Shown here: positions 34,467-45,456 of the stretch, piece by piece | Layout of the letters: the number at the start of each line of letters is the position of its first letter | How positions within the stretch are numbered: the first letter of the stretch is position 1 | Source: Atherix ibis | Lineage: Eukaryota > Arthropoda > Insecta > Diptera > Athericidae | Reading direction: 5' to 3' | Length of the DNA: 64,000 nucleotides | Assembly: GCA_958298945.1 (NCBI GenBank) | Contig: OY282609.1 | Location: forward strand, 13,684,326 to 13,748,325 | Position numbers and translations under genes: made by a program | Notes under the pieces: model-generated | Seen by the model: only the letters and a program-made list of their open reading frames with translations | Databases searched by the model: none | Told to the model about the DNA's origin: nothing

Positions 34467-35758
34467 CGAGGGTCATTCAACAAGTACTTAGCCTACAAAA
34501 GAAAAACGAAAATTTTGGAAAGGTGATAATTTATTTTCCCACATAATCTCCTTCAAGCTCGATACACTTGGCCCAGCGATGCTCTAACTTTTTAAACCCG
34601 TCCAAAAAATACATTTTCTCGAGGGAAGCAAAATAGGCCTCCGTGGCGACGATGACCTCCTCATTCGACCCAAATCTATTCCCGGCGAGTGATTTTTTCA
34701 GGTTTGGAAACAAAAAGTAGTCACAGGGGGCCAAATCTGGAGAGTACGGTGGATGGGGCAGCAATTCGTAGCGGAATTCGCCCAATTTGGCCATGGCGAC
34801 GGCGGAGGTGTGAGCCGGCGCGTTGTCGTGGTGGAACAGCAGTTTTTTCTTCGCAAAGCGGGGCCGTTTTTTCTTCAATTCGACGTCAAATCGGCCCAAT
34901 AAGTCAGCATAGTTGCGCCCCATGATTGTTTTACCCTTCTCGAGGTAATCGATGTGGATCACACCTTGTGAATCCCAGAAAACGGTGGCCATCACCTTTC
35001 CGGCCGATCGAACAGTCTTCGCCTTCTTCGGAGCACGTTCGCCGGGTGAAGTCCACTGTTTCGACTGTTCCTTGGTCTCTGGTGTGTACCAGTGAATCCA
35101 TGTTTCGTCGACGGTCACGAAACGACGCAAGAACTCAGCTGGATTGCGCTAAAACAGCGCCAAACACGTCGCCGATGTGGTCTCACGGTTGCGCTTGTTT
35201 TCCGGTGTGAGCAAACGCGGCACCTATCGCGCCGACAGCTTTCTCATGCCCAGTTCTTCGTGTAGAATATGATGCACTGTTCCTACTGCGATGCCCACAG
35301 TCTCAGCTATCCCGTGAACCTTCAATCGACGGTCTGCCAACACGAGATCGTGGACTTTTTTAACGTTTTCCTCCGTAGCAGCCGTTTTCGGGGCACCTGG
35401 GCGTGGCTCACCAAAAACCGACGTGCGGCCACGAACAAACTCGTTGAACCAATTCTTGACGGTCGCCATCGAAGGAGAAGAGTCACCATACACAGCATCC
35501 AAGCGATCTTTGATTTTGTTGCGCGTTTTCCCTTCCAAAAACAAGAATCTAATCATCGAACGATATTGTTCTTTTTCCATTTTTGTGCAACCGACCGACA
35601 CGCTCGCTTTCAAAGGCTCTCAAAACAAAACTAATAAAGGAAATCGACTGAAACTTTGACAGTAGGCTATTAAAAGAATGTACTGCACGATGGTAAATTT
35701 CTTTTGTGACAGCAGTTCTGTCGGGCGGTGAGGCTAAGTACTTGTTGAATAACTTTCG
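34467..35758 (-). mobile_element. mariner element, type B, copy 1 (full length)
   Basis: This 1292-bp element is flanked by TA at 34465-34466 and 35759-35760. The left border reads CGAGGGTCATTCAACAAGT. The right border, in reverse complement, reads CGAAAGTTATTCAACAAGT. The type B ends differ from type A mainly by ATTCAACAAG against GTTCAATAAG, and the transposases are clearly related. Other copies are at 49626-50910 and 53830-55124. Confidence 0.95.
34531..35580 (-). pseudogene. mariner type B transposase with two stop codons
   Basis: The start is the ATG at 35578-35580 (MEKEQYRSMIRFLFLEGK). Two helix-turn-helix units surround RPGAPKTAATEEN. The catalytic core keeps all three aspartates (VDETWIHW, HHDNAPAH, SPDLAPCDYF). 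The frame is unbroken except for TAG in place of tryptophan in ARWVPRLL (near 35224) and TAG in place of glutamine in ALFQ (near 35149). The tail ends CIELEGDYVGK. Two point changes would account for its inactivity. Confidence 0.92.
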
Positions 35759-35958
35759 TAAGTGCGGCTCTTGTAAGCTCAGACCGTCGATTAATATTCC
35801 AGCTGACAAATGGGTCCTTGAAATAATCAGAAATAGTATTTTTCGTGTCAGATAGGTCATTGCAGATATTTGGATGCTCTACTGAAATGCCCAAGCAACC
35901 TATATTTTAAGGACATAATATTGACATATAAAAATAATATAAAATTGTTGAAAACAAA

Positions 35959-37640
35959 TTATAATAATAATAATATAATAATAGCCTTTATTTAACAATT
36001 TTAGAAGAAAGTGACTATCACTTATGTTAATTGACACCGGTTTTGAGATTGTTTTCCGCTAGAGCTTGCCACACTTTCCGGTCATGAGTCGTCCTCTTCC
36101 AAGTAGCACCGGCTATTTTTCGAATATCGTCCTCCCATCTCATATGCTGCCTCCCTTTCTTTCTTTTATTTTGTCTTGGACACCATTTGGTTACATCCTT
36201 AGCCCATTTTTCTTGTTTACTCCTCATCATATGACCTGCCCAACTCTATTTTAATTTTTTTATGCAGTATGTTAAATCGTTAATTTAAGTTTGGTTATGT
36301 AATGTTACTAGTTTTACTTTGTCTCTTAACTTGACTTTGAGCATAGTTCGCTCCATGCTGTGTTGACAGGTTTCTAGTTTGTGTTTAGTTGCATTCCGTT
36401 AATGTTTAGTCCATATTGACTCCATTCGAGACGTATAAATATATATTCAAGCACCGCCGAGAAAAGTTTGGGTGATAGTGGGTCTCGATGTCGGATTCCT
36501 CTTTTTATAGGGAAGTATACACCTACTCTTTCTGTTCTTATTTTCGCTTTTATGTTCTTGTATATATTTTTAACAATTTGTATGTACTTGTTTTTAACCC
36601 CTTGTGTTGTAAGCGCTTCCCATATCTTTTTATGTTTTAATAAAGTCGAAAGCTTTATTATCGTCTACAAACGCCAAATAGTAATTGATACCATATTCTG
36701 TAGATTTTTGGATAACTCGTTTTATGGTGTGTATGTTGTCTTTATTTCCCTTTTTTATGTAGTAGTATTATAGTTGACGTGGTCCACTGGTGAGGTATAC
36801 ATTCTGTCTCAAAAATTTGGTTAAATAAATCTTAAATAGTGTCTACTATAATATCAGATGTTCCTATCATAAGTTCGTTAGATATGCCATCTTCTCTCGG
36901 TACTTTGCCTCTTTTTTGAGATTTAATAGCTTTTTCTACTTCTTCTTTCAGTATAATTGGAATTTCTTCGTTATTATTTGTATCGTTTTTAGTTAGTTGG
37001 TGGATTTCGTCTGGTGTTTTGTCGTTGTCGTGGCTATATCTAATATTTCGATACTATCGGTCTTCTTTTTCTTATCTTTCTGGTGTGTCATATTATCTAT
37101 TTAGTTTTTACTTTCTCGAAACTCTTTTAATGCTATCCTAACTCTTCCTGTTTTTTCTATATAATCATTTATTAAAAATATATTATTCCTTTTTTCTTGT
37201 CTATATTTCCTGATTTGTAGATTTATTTCTTTACTTAGACTTTCGATTGTGTTTTTGTTGTTTTTTCTGTCTTTAAATATGGACTTCCTCTGCATAAGTA
37301 AACTTCTATTTTGTCCTTAATTTTGTTATTTATTTTAGATTCGTTTTCTATTTTCTTTAGTTCGTTTTCAAGAGCGTCATATTTCTCCTGAACATATTTG
37401 GCATTGTTTTTTTGTTTTCTAACAAATTTAAACGCTTTAAATATTTCGGTCCTATTTATGTTGCCTTTCCTCTCTCCCCTCTCCCCTTTAATTGGTAATT
37501 GTTTCTTCTAAATTTAAATTATTTTTTATTCCAGTTTTCTTGAGCCAAATTCTAATTGGTCGGTTTATTTTTTCCAGCTATTGCTGTGAAAGTGTGACTT
37601 TGAGTTGGAGCATCTTTTAAGTTTGTTATTATCTGCTCAT
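35959..37640 (-). mobile_element. decayed RTE-like LINE, minus strand
   Basis: On the minus strand the order is lysine-rich N-terminal sequence, RT motifs and a C-terminal tail, ending in a short (ATT)n-type 3' tail (35959-35983). Such microsatellite tails are common in RTE-like elements. The 5' end is undefined. The element abuts the region right of the type B mariner at 34467-35758. Clade assignment comes from the reading of RT motifs and is approximate. Confidence 0.7.
36027..37400 (-). pseudogene. RTE-like reverse transcriptase, multiply broken
   Basis: Fragments in order along the minus strand: EEVEKAIKSQKRGKVPREDG; SNELMIGTSDI...PHQWTTSTIILLHKKGN; DNIHTIKRVIQKS and AFVDDNKAFD (RT motif A); RGIRHRDPLSPKLFSAVLEY (motif B, normally GVRQGDPLSP). 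After INGMQLN the palm motif with FADD is missing, and the sequence jumps to LETCQHSMERTMLKVKLRDK, the usual C-terminal segment. It ends MRWEDDIRKIAGATWKRT and DRKVWQALAEN. Stops and frame changes occur throughout. Confidence 0.7.
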
Positions 37641-40430
37641 TTAATGTAAGAAAAATTTACCTTATTATAAAATAAAAGCCAGAAATTTGAAATATTTTCT
37701 ATTTTGAAAATCCATTTGGCCAACAAAAAAAAATTTCTTTTGCATTTAAATACATTTTTTTTTTTGCAAAATTTTTATACTAAAAATAGTACTAATATCC
37801 ATCCAGAAAAATCAATTTTGCTTTCTAAATAAAACTCGAAAATTCTGTAATTTTCGTTAAGTTTAAATGTTAATAATATTTCTGATAATTCTTTATTTAA
37901 AAATTCACTACTTTTGAATATTTCCTATAACAAAAATAATAAATTTGAAGATTTTTTAAATAATTTCAAAAATATTTAAAAAATTTAAGATAAATTTGTT
38001 TGAGTATCTGAAAAAAATTTTCCAATATTTATCTGAGAATAGAATTTTGATAATTATAGTCACTTGTTACTAAATAATTGTGTAAATTGATTATCAAATA
38101 ATCTGTTTATTCAAAAATAATACTCTTCAACTAAAGGGGAAATAAAAATTTCCTAAAAATCCCCCTAGTTTTTATAGCATAAATAATTAAAAAAAAAATA
38201 ATAATCACAAATTGACATTAAACAGCAGCGCTCGTTTATATTTGCATGAAACAAAAAAAGAAAAAAGAAAAAATCAATAACAAAGCAATGTGTTAGAATT
38301 ATGCAAAAATTATGATTATTTTTATTGGTCGTACAAATTTTTATTAACACTGATAAATATGCAATAATATTTTTTCTTCTTAATAGCTAAAGATATCTAA
38401 TAAAAATTCATTCGTATTAAAATCGTAATAAGAATAATAATGGCAGTAATAGCGAGGTCATTAGAAAGATCTAAAAGTTCCTTTTATTTTTGCTTCTATC
38501 TAAAATTACAATCGAAACAAATAGGAATAAATTTTAGAGGCAATATACAAGTTTAGATGTGATAAAAAAAAAAAATAAATACAGCAAACTTGTATTTATT
38601 AGATGGGAAAATAAAATAAAAAAAAATGAAGAAAAATTTGTTAATAAAATATCCTATATATAAAATGGTCGAAGGCGACGCAGATGGAGAAGTTGGAGCA
38701 GAAGATATATTGTATAATTTTTAATAGCCGAAAGATAAATGTCCAAGCGCCATTATAAAAGTACGCATTTTTGTTTTTCATGTCCAAGATCTGGAGAGTT
38801 TTTTTTTCTTTTTTCTTATCTAGAAATAGAACGAAAATAAAGTGTTAATTTCCCATAAAAATAATCTTGAACATAAGCAAAAGTGCTGGTATTCGCGTAT
38901 TTTATATCGTCTTAGTCGGCAAGAAGTATGGCCCGTTTTAATAAAAATTTATAAGACGATGGATTCTGGAATGACATACAAAATTAAATAATGTGCAGCA
39001 TGTCAAAAAGGATGCGAAGAAGATGTCGGCAAAAATTAAATTAAGGGAAAGGAGATTAGGAGAAATATGCTCTCACAGTGGAATGGGTAGTGATTAAAGA
39101 TGGCGGAACGGATTTAGAATCGTGCAAAGCAGAGAGAAACGGAACGAAAGAGAGAGAAAAATTTACTAAATAAATACTCAAATTTGTATAAAATGATAAA
39201 AAATACTAGAGCACACGGTAAATATGGCAACAAGGGAGGGGGAATTTTCGAATCAATGGTAGTGTGGCAGTGGTGGAGGTTTTGGTAGATTAAAAGGTTT
39301 TGAGCCAGTTTTATGGGGATGAAGTGGTGGTGTACAATAGCAGATTTTGTTATCATAACCGAACGGAACGCAAAGAAAACTCATTTATGGAAATTTAACG
39401 ACGTATATCATTTTCTTTTACGTTTTTTTTCCGTCTCCTGTTTCCAACCCCTATGCTCTGAAGTAGCAGATTTGTAGATTGTCTCCTTATACAATAATAT
39501 TCAAGTTGGTACATTTGAGCTGATAAACTCCCTCTTTGGACTCGGTTGGATGGTTTAGCCTCTGCCGCTACTACTGCTGGTCTTACCATAGTTGCTCGTC
39601 TGTCTTTTCGTTTGCCACCATTTTCCATTCGTATGAACACATTGAACTTAATACGAATATAAATTTCGAAGATTAAAAGAAAATTTATTATAATTTCTGT
39701 TTTAAATTGCACATTAAAAAATATGACAAGAGAATCTTATTTTAAACGGAGGAGGAGTCTGGGTTGCGGTATATATGTTAAGTAAAAGCGTTTGAAGAAT
39801 TTATATTTATGCATATACATTCACAATGGGGTTCGGGTGGAGGTTTTTATTTTGCAATACTACAAAGACATTTATTCGTTACAAGAGAAATTATATGATG
39901 TGGATTATGTTTGATTATGGTTCATTTTTTTCAATGTGCAGTTATTTATGTTTGCTTTGGGTGGGATTTTTTTTTTCTCATATATTTTCAATAAAGTTTT
40001 TGCTGTTTATAATAATGGAAATAATTTAAATCATCTTGCAAAGAAATTTCAATTGATATTTTCCTGTTCATAATAATGGAAATAATTTGAATTATTTTAA
40101 AAGAAATTCTAAATGATCTCATATTTTTATAATGAGGTACAAATTTTATTCTAATAAAATTTTATGGATTTTGAATCTTATTGATGAAATAAATTGATTT
40201 ATTTGTATTTTATGATTTTATTTTTATTATATTGAATTAAAAAATTTAAAATTAATTCGATTGCCAATAAAAATTTCTGCTTACCAATAATTTAGTAAAA
40301 TGTTGAGCATTTTTTTTAAAAAAAACAAATTTATTTGGAATAAAATATAAAAAAAGAGTAAAAAAAAATTAATTTTTTTATAAAATTATAAGAAATTTGG
40401 TATAAAAATGTTTGTGACAAATTTTTTTTT
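37641..40430. other. AT-rich intergenic DNA, no gene seen
   Basis: A slightly less AT-rich patch lies at about 38930-39320, without a convincing open frame. No repeats beyond homopolymer tracts. Confidence 0.5.
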
Positions 40431-41346
40431 TCTACAAAATTTATGAAGAATTCTTAAAAAAGTGTTTTAAGTTTGTTTAATTTTTTTATATTTCTTTGCG
40501 ATTTTTAAATTTTTTTAAGCAGTATTTATATGTGATCTAGCATTAAAAGCTGTTCTTTTTTTCTACAAAATTTATGAAGAATTCTTAAAAAAGTGTTTTA
40601 AGTTTGTTTAATTTTTGTATATTTCTTTGCGATTTTTAATTTTTTTTCAGCAGTCTTTATATGTGATCTAGCATTAAAAGCTGTTCTTTTTTTCTACAAA
40701 ATTTATGAAGAATTCTTAAAAAAGTGTTTTAAGTTTGTTTAATTTTTGTATATTTCTTTGCGATTTTTAAATTTTTTTAAGCAGTATTTATATGTGATCT
40801 AGCATTAAAAGCTGTTCTTTTTTTCTACAAAATTTATGAAGAATTCTTAAAAAGGGGTTTAAATTTGTTTAATTTTTGTATATTTCTTTGCGATTTTTAA
40901 TTTTTTTTCAGCAGTCTTTATATGTGATCTAGCATTAAAAGCTGTTCTTTTTTTTTACAAAATTTATGAAGAATTCTTAAAAAAGTTGTTTAAGTTTGTT
41001 TAATTTTTGTATATTTCTTTGCGATTTTTAATTTTTTTTCAGCAGTTTTTATATGTGATCTAGCATTAAAAGCTGTTCTTTTTTTCTACAAAATTTATGA
41101 AGAATTCTTAAAAAAGTTGTTTAAGTTTGTTTAATTTTTGTATATTTCTTTGCGATTTTTAATTTTTTTTAAGCAGTATTTATATGTGATCTAACATTAA
41201 AACCTGTTCTTTTTTTCTACAAAATTTATGAATAATTCTTAAAAAAGTGTTTTAAGTTTGTTTAATTTTTGTATATTTCTTTGCGATTTTTAAATTTTTT
41301 TAAGCAATATTTATATGTGATCTAGCATTAAAAGCTATTCTATTAA
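40431..41346. repeat. 131-bp satellite, seven tandem copies
   Basis: Units start at the TCTACAAAAT string at 40431, 40562, 40693, 40824, 40954 (TTTACAAAAT variant), 41085 and 41216. The spacing is 131 bases, once 130. Copies are nearly identical: TTTATGAAGAATTCTTAAA, TATTTCTTTGCGATTTTTAA and TATGTGATCTAGCATTAAAA recur in each. Two variants, AAGCAGTATTT and CAGCAGTCTTT, alternate in the first four units. It is AT-rich and non-coding. Confidence 0.97.
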
Positions 41347-42965
41347 AATAAATTTATTAGCCAAATTTTTCTGTTGACGGCTTAGTTCTTTCAATTTCTG
41401 GCATTGAATTTCTAATGGAGAGTATATAGCTCATTTTAAAGCTCAAATTGGGACCCTCTAAAATGTCTGCTTGTATTTTAGACCTAATAAATTAGCTACT
41501 GTCTCCAAAGCTACATAACCTTTACTGACACTTCGATGACTGGGAACAATAATGCATAAGTAGATAAACTGGATTACAAAATTACGTATCACCTTAGCAA
41601 ATCTCATTAATTACTAGAAAAGTTGGGGAAAGCTTCCACCCACTTTGACGGAACATTCGAAATTTTTCAAGATTACTGATGAGTTCCGCAGAGTTACCGA
41701 AATTCACCATTCACCTTAACGTGATCATCTCTCTTAGCGCTATCATAATCAGTTCAGAAGTCAAAAACACGTGCTAAGTATTAACTTAAAATTATCGGGC
41801 CAGCCCCAGGACCTATCATATTGTGAAAATTGGTTTAGCTGATCTAAAACCATATTAAAATGTCTTTATTATAGATCAAAAGGTGCGGTGTCAGGCATTC
41901 ACTGATGTTGTTGCTTACAATTTGAATGAGAAAAAATATTTTTTGGATACTTAAAAATTAAAATTATAGTGTCTGGTATGTAAATGATCCCAATAGATAC
42001 TTATCTAAAATGATCCATTTGATACATACTTGTTCAAAAATATTCTATGCATCAATTAGCAAAATAATCAACTATCTCAGTTGGAAAATTCATATTTATA
42101 ATCACATAAAACTATAAAATAAACAAAAAAAAAATCAACATTATTTTAAAAATAATTGAATATCGTTTTCATTTCGATTCAAGATGATTAAAATTGAATG
42201 CAGTTCTCTATATTAAGAAATAACGATGGTAAAAGGGCTTTTAGATACTTGCAAATTGATTTGGTTTTTTCGCATTAAGAGAAGCAAAAAAATCTGCAAG
42301 ATAATAATGTAAAAATGCTTTTTAATGATTGTGCAAAATATGAAAATTTCCCCATTAAAATACAATTTTTATAATCTTATCTTGATTATCATAAAATTTC
42401 TGTATAATTTCGCATAATTTATTACAGTCAAATTTGCATTAATCTGTATCGATGGAATGGAATTTTCAAGTGGATTTTCAAAAAACAAAGAAAGAAATGT
42501 ATTGGAAAGTAATCATTTTAATGCATTTCAAATTATGGGATTTAATGATGAGATAATGATGCTTTTTTCTTATTTTGAAGAATAAAATATTTTTATGGAA
42601 ATGCTTTTACAATTGAAAATTATTCATACTTAAAAATGTGTAAATTTTCCGCCTCTATAAGGAAAATGGAATAAATTTGTCATTATATATTTTTGATTGA
42701 ATAAATTTATCATAAATTTTTATTGTGGTCAATAATTTTTATTAACTTATTATATTAGAGCTTTTTATTGTCTTACTTTTTTTATGCAGGCGATTATCAA
42801 GGATTGTCGTATTTTTATAGTCTAAATTATGAGGATTACTACCTAAGTTTCGGGAGTTGGTATATTTTAGTTTGATTTTAGTATAGCTATTTTTTCGAAA
42901 AGAATAATGCTTAAATGGTTCACAGAAATTAACAAGACTAAATATCGGTGGTATGAAGAATCAGT
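41347..42965. other. intergenic DNA, no gene seen
   Basis: The first 500 bases are less AT-rich than the rest, but no open frame or repeat could be recognised. Confidence 0.5.
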
Positions 42966-44151
42966 CAATCCTTCGAGATCCATCGTTCCGATTTGAGTTC
43001 TGTTTTTTTGTTAAGTTGGTACATCTGTTGTTGATATTCGCTCTAAGCCTTAGCGTCACACCTTGACATTTGCAAAAGTTACGTAGCCAAGAGTACATCT
43101 ATCTCCGTGTGTGTTGGCGATTTTTTACAATTTTAGAAATGGATTTAAATTTGCAACAACGAACTTGTATTAAATTTTGAGTAAAAAACGGATTTAATAG
43201 TGCGCGAACGTTGGAAATGTTGGAAAAGTGTTTCGGCAACGATTCTCTAAAGAAAACGGTCGTTTACCAGTGGCACGAGCGGTTCAAAAGTGGTCGTGAG
43301 TCAATCGAAGATGATGAACGCAGTGGTAGACCATCGATATCGAAAACCGACGAAAACATTGATAAAATAAAAGAAATATTGGTCAATAATTGGAAATTAA
43401 CCATCAGAGAGATAGCGGAGGACTTGAACATTGCCTATGGATCCGTCCAAGACATTTTGGTTAATGATTTGGGTTTCCGTCGTGTAGCAGCAAAGTTGGT
43501 GCCAAAAGACCTCAATTTCGTGCAAAAAGAGACCGTGTTGACGTCGTAAAAGACATGATTTGCGAGGCTGAATCCGATCCGATATTCAACAAAAGGTGAT
43601 GAGTACGAAACGCAATCCAGACATCAGGCAAGTTTCAAAAAACAAGGCAATGCTCACGGTTTTCAGGGATTACAACGGTGAAGTGCATCATGATTTTTTG
43701 CCAGAAGGGCAGACAGTAAACAAAGAGTATTATTTGGGCGTAATAAGACGTTTGCGGGAAGCAATTCGCCGAAAGAGACCAGAATTGTGGGCAGAAAACT
43801 CGTGGATTTTTCACCATCATTATTCGTAATTTTTTGACGGAAAATGCAACAAATACCATCGAATTCCCTTGATTTGGCTCCCTGTGACTTTTTTCTGTTC
43901 AATCGAGTTAAAAAACCATTACGGGGAACCCGTTTCAACAGCCGAGAGGAAGTAATGGAAAAATCGCAGAAAGCACTGATGGACATACCGAAAACCGAAT
44001 ATAAAAAATATTTCCAGAATTGGATCAAGCGCTGGCATAAGTGTGTTAAAGTCGATGGGGATTTTTTTGAAGGGGAAAATATAGATTTAGATAAATAAAG
44101 TTGTATTTTTATTTTTCTGAATAAATTCCGGTAACTTTTTGATCAAGGTGG
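42966..44151 (+). mobile_element. third mariner type (lineata/GVQW-like), degenerate
   Basis: The right inverted repeat ends at 44151 with TTTTTGATCAAGGTGG, followed by TA at 44152-44153. A poor match to its reverse complement (CCTT.GA..CA..GTTCC.GATTT) at about 42967-42996 may be the decayed left end. The protein is a mariner transposase different from types A, B, irritans and mellifera. The neighbouring type A element begins immediately after the TA. Confidence 0.75.
43139..44098 (+). pseudogene. mariner transposase of the third type, broken
   Basis: The start is ATG 43139 (MDLNLQQRTCIKF), with a TGA at 43178-43180. The frame continues VKNGFNSARTLEMLEK and WHERFKSGRESIEDD, then RSGRPSISKTDEN and the second helix-turn-helix (LTIREIAEDLNIAYGSV). 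A frameshift follows RVAAKLVPKDLNF, and the ITGDE block with the first aspartate is largely deleted. Later pieces are MLTVFRDYNGEVHHDFLPEG, KEYYLGVIRRLREAIRRKRP and, in another frame, LAPCDFFLFNRVKKPLRGT with the tail WIKRWHKCVKVDGDFFEG. The second aspartate region reads HHHYS in place of HHDN. Confidence 0.85.
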
Positions 44152-44153
44152 TA

Positions 44154-45456
44154 CGAGGGTCGTTCAATAAGTCCTTAGAAAAGATGAAAAAAAACTGTTT
44201 TTTTTAAAAAAAAAAATTTTATTTTTCAACATAAAATAAAAAAATTTTTTTTTTATTTTTTCCACCTTTTAGCTCTATACACTTTTCCAACCGTTTTTCC
44301 AAAATTTTTATCCCGTCCAAAAAATAGGATTTCGGAAGTTCTGCAAAATACTCATCCGTTTGAGCAATGAAGTCCTCGTTGGAAGTGAACCGTCGCCCGC
44401 CAAGCCATTTCTTCAGATTGGGGAAAAGAAAATAGTCACTCGGGGCCAAATCTGGTGAATAAGCGGGATGCTGCAACAATTCCATTCTCAATTTCCCATT
44501 TTTGGCCATGGAAACAGCGCAGGTGTGCACACGCGCATTGTCCTGATGCAAGAGGATTTTTTTCTTCTTCAGATGGGGGCGTTTCTCTTTGATTTCCTAG
44601 CTCAACCGTTGCAATAAAGACGCGTAATACGCTCCTATTATTGTTTTTCCTTTTTCCAAGTAGTCGATAAAAATGATGCCCCGCGAATCCCAAAAGACCG
44701 TGGCCATCACCTTGCCGGCCGATGGCACAGTTTTTGCCTTCTTTGGAGCCCGTTCACCCTTGAAAATCCACTGTGAAGACTGTCTCTTCGTTTCTGGAGT
44801 GTAGTAGTGTATCCAAGTTTCGTCCACAGTGACATATCGACGAAGGAATTCGGCAGGATTGCGATGAAAGAGTGCCAACATAGCCTCAGAGTCCACTACA
44901 CGATTGCGCTTATTCTCCTCTGAGAGGAAACGGGGCACCCATCTTACCGAAATTTTTTTCACAGACAATTTTTCATGCAAAATTGAAGCGACTGTACCTT
45001 GTGATATGCCCGTGGCCTCAACTAATTCGCGCACTTTAATTCGCCGATCGTTCAAAATCAGATCGTGGATTTTGTCGATGATTTCAGGAGTAGACACCTC
45101 AACTGGTCGTCCTGAACGATGTTCATCTTTTGTGGATGAACGGCCACGTTTAAATTCATTCACCCAATTGTAAACCATCGCAAACACAGGTGCAGATGTG
45201 CCATGAACTGCATCCAACTCGGCTTTGATTTTTTTCGGGCTTAAGACTTTCAAATGGAGATGTTTGATGACAGCCCTAAACTCGCTTTTTTCCATTGTTA
45301 TGCACAAATAAATGTCGTTAGCTTTAATCGACGATAGAAATTGACCTACGCTATGGATCGAGCTGCTGTCGATAATGCTACTTACAAAAAAAAATCTTTA
45401 CCGACACTACGAGCGCAATTTCTCGGATTTGCTAAGGACTTATTGAACGACCCTTG
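44154..45456 (-). mobile_element. mariner element, type A, copy 3 (full length)
   Basis: This 1303-bp element is flanked by TA at 44152-44153 and 45457-45458. The left border is CGAGGGTCGTTCAATAAGT. The right border, in reverse complement, is CAAGGGTCGTTCAATAAGT. The left TA is also the TA that bounds the third-type mariner ending at 44151. Confidence 0.95.
44219..45295 (-). pseudogene. mariner type A transposase with a single nonsense codon
   Basis: The start is ATG 45293-45295 (MEKSEFRAVIKHLHLK). The frame is open through both helix-turn-helix units and VDETWIHYYTPETK to LLQRLS, where TAG (44597-44599) replaces GAG. The same frame then continues through HQDNARVHTCAV and SPDLAPSDYFLF to EKRLEKCIELKG. 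The tail is altered and lysine-rich because of an A-rich insertion. It keeps the A that copies 1 and 2 have lost near the end. All three catalytic aspartates are present. It is the least damaged type A copy. Confidence 0.92.

Noticed and set aside
34689..35659. Plus-strand frames across mariner type B
   Set aside because: They are antisense to the transposase and repeat identically in the other type B copies.
36066..36254. 62-codon plus-strand frame
   Set aside because: It is antisense to the RTE-like C-terminal tail (MRWEDDIRKIAG).
43844..44098. Separate small gene (LAPCDFFLF)
   Set aside because: It is the frameshifted C-terminus of the third-type mariner transposase.
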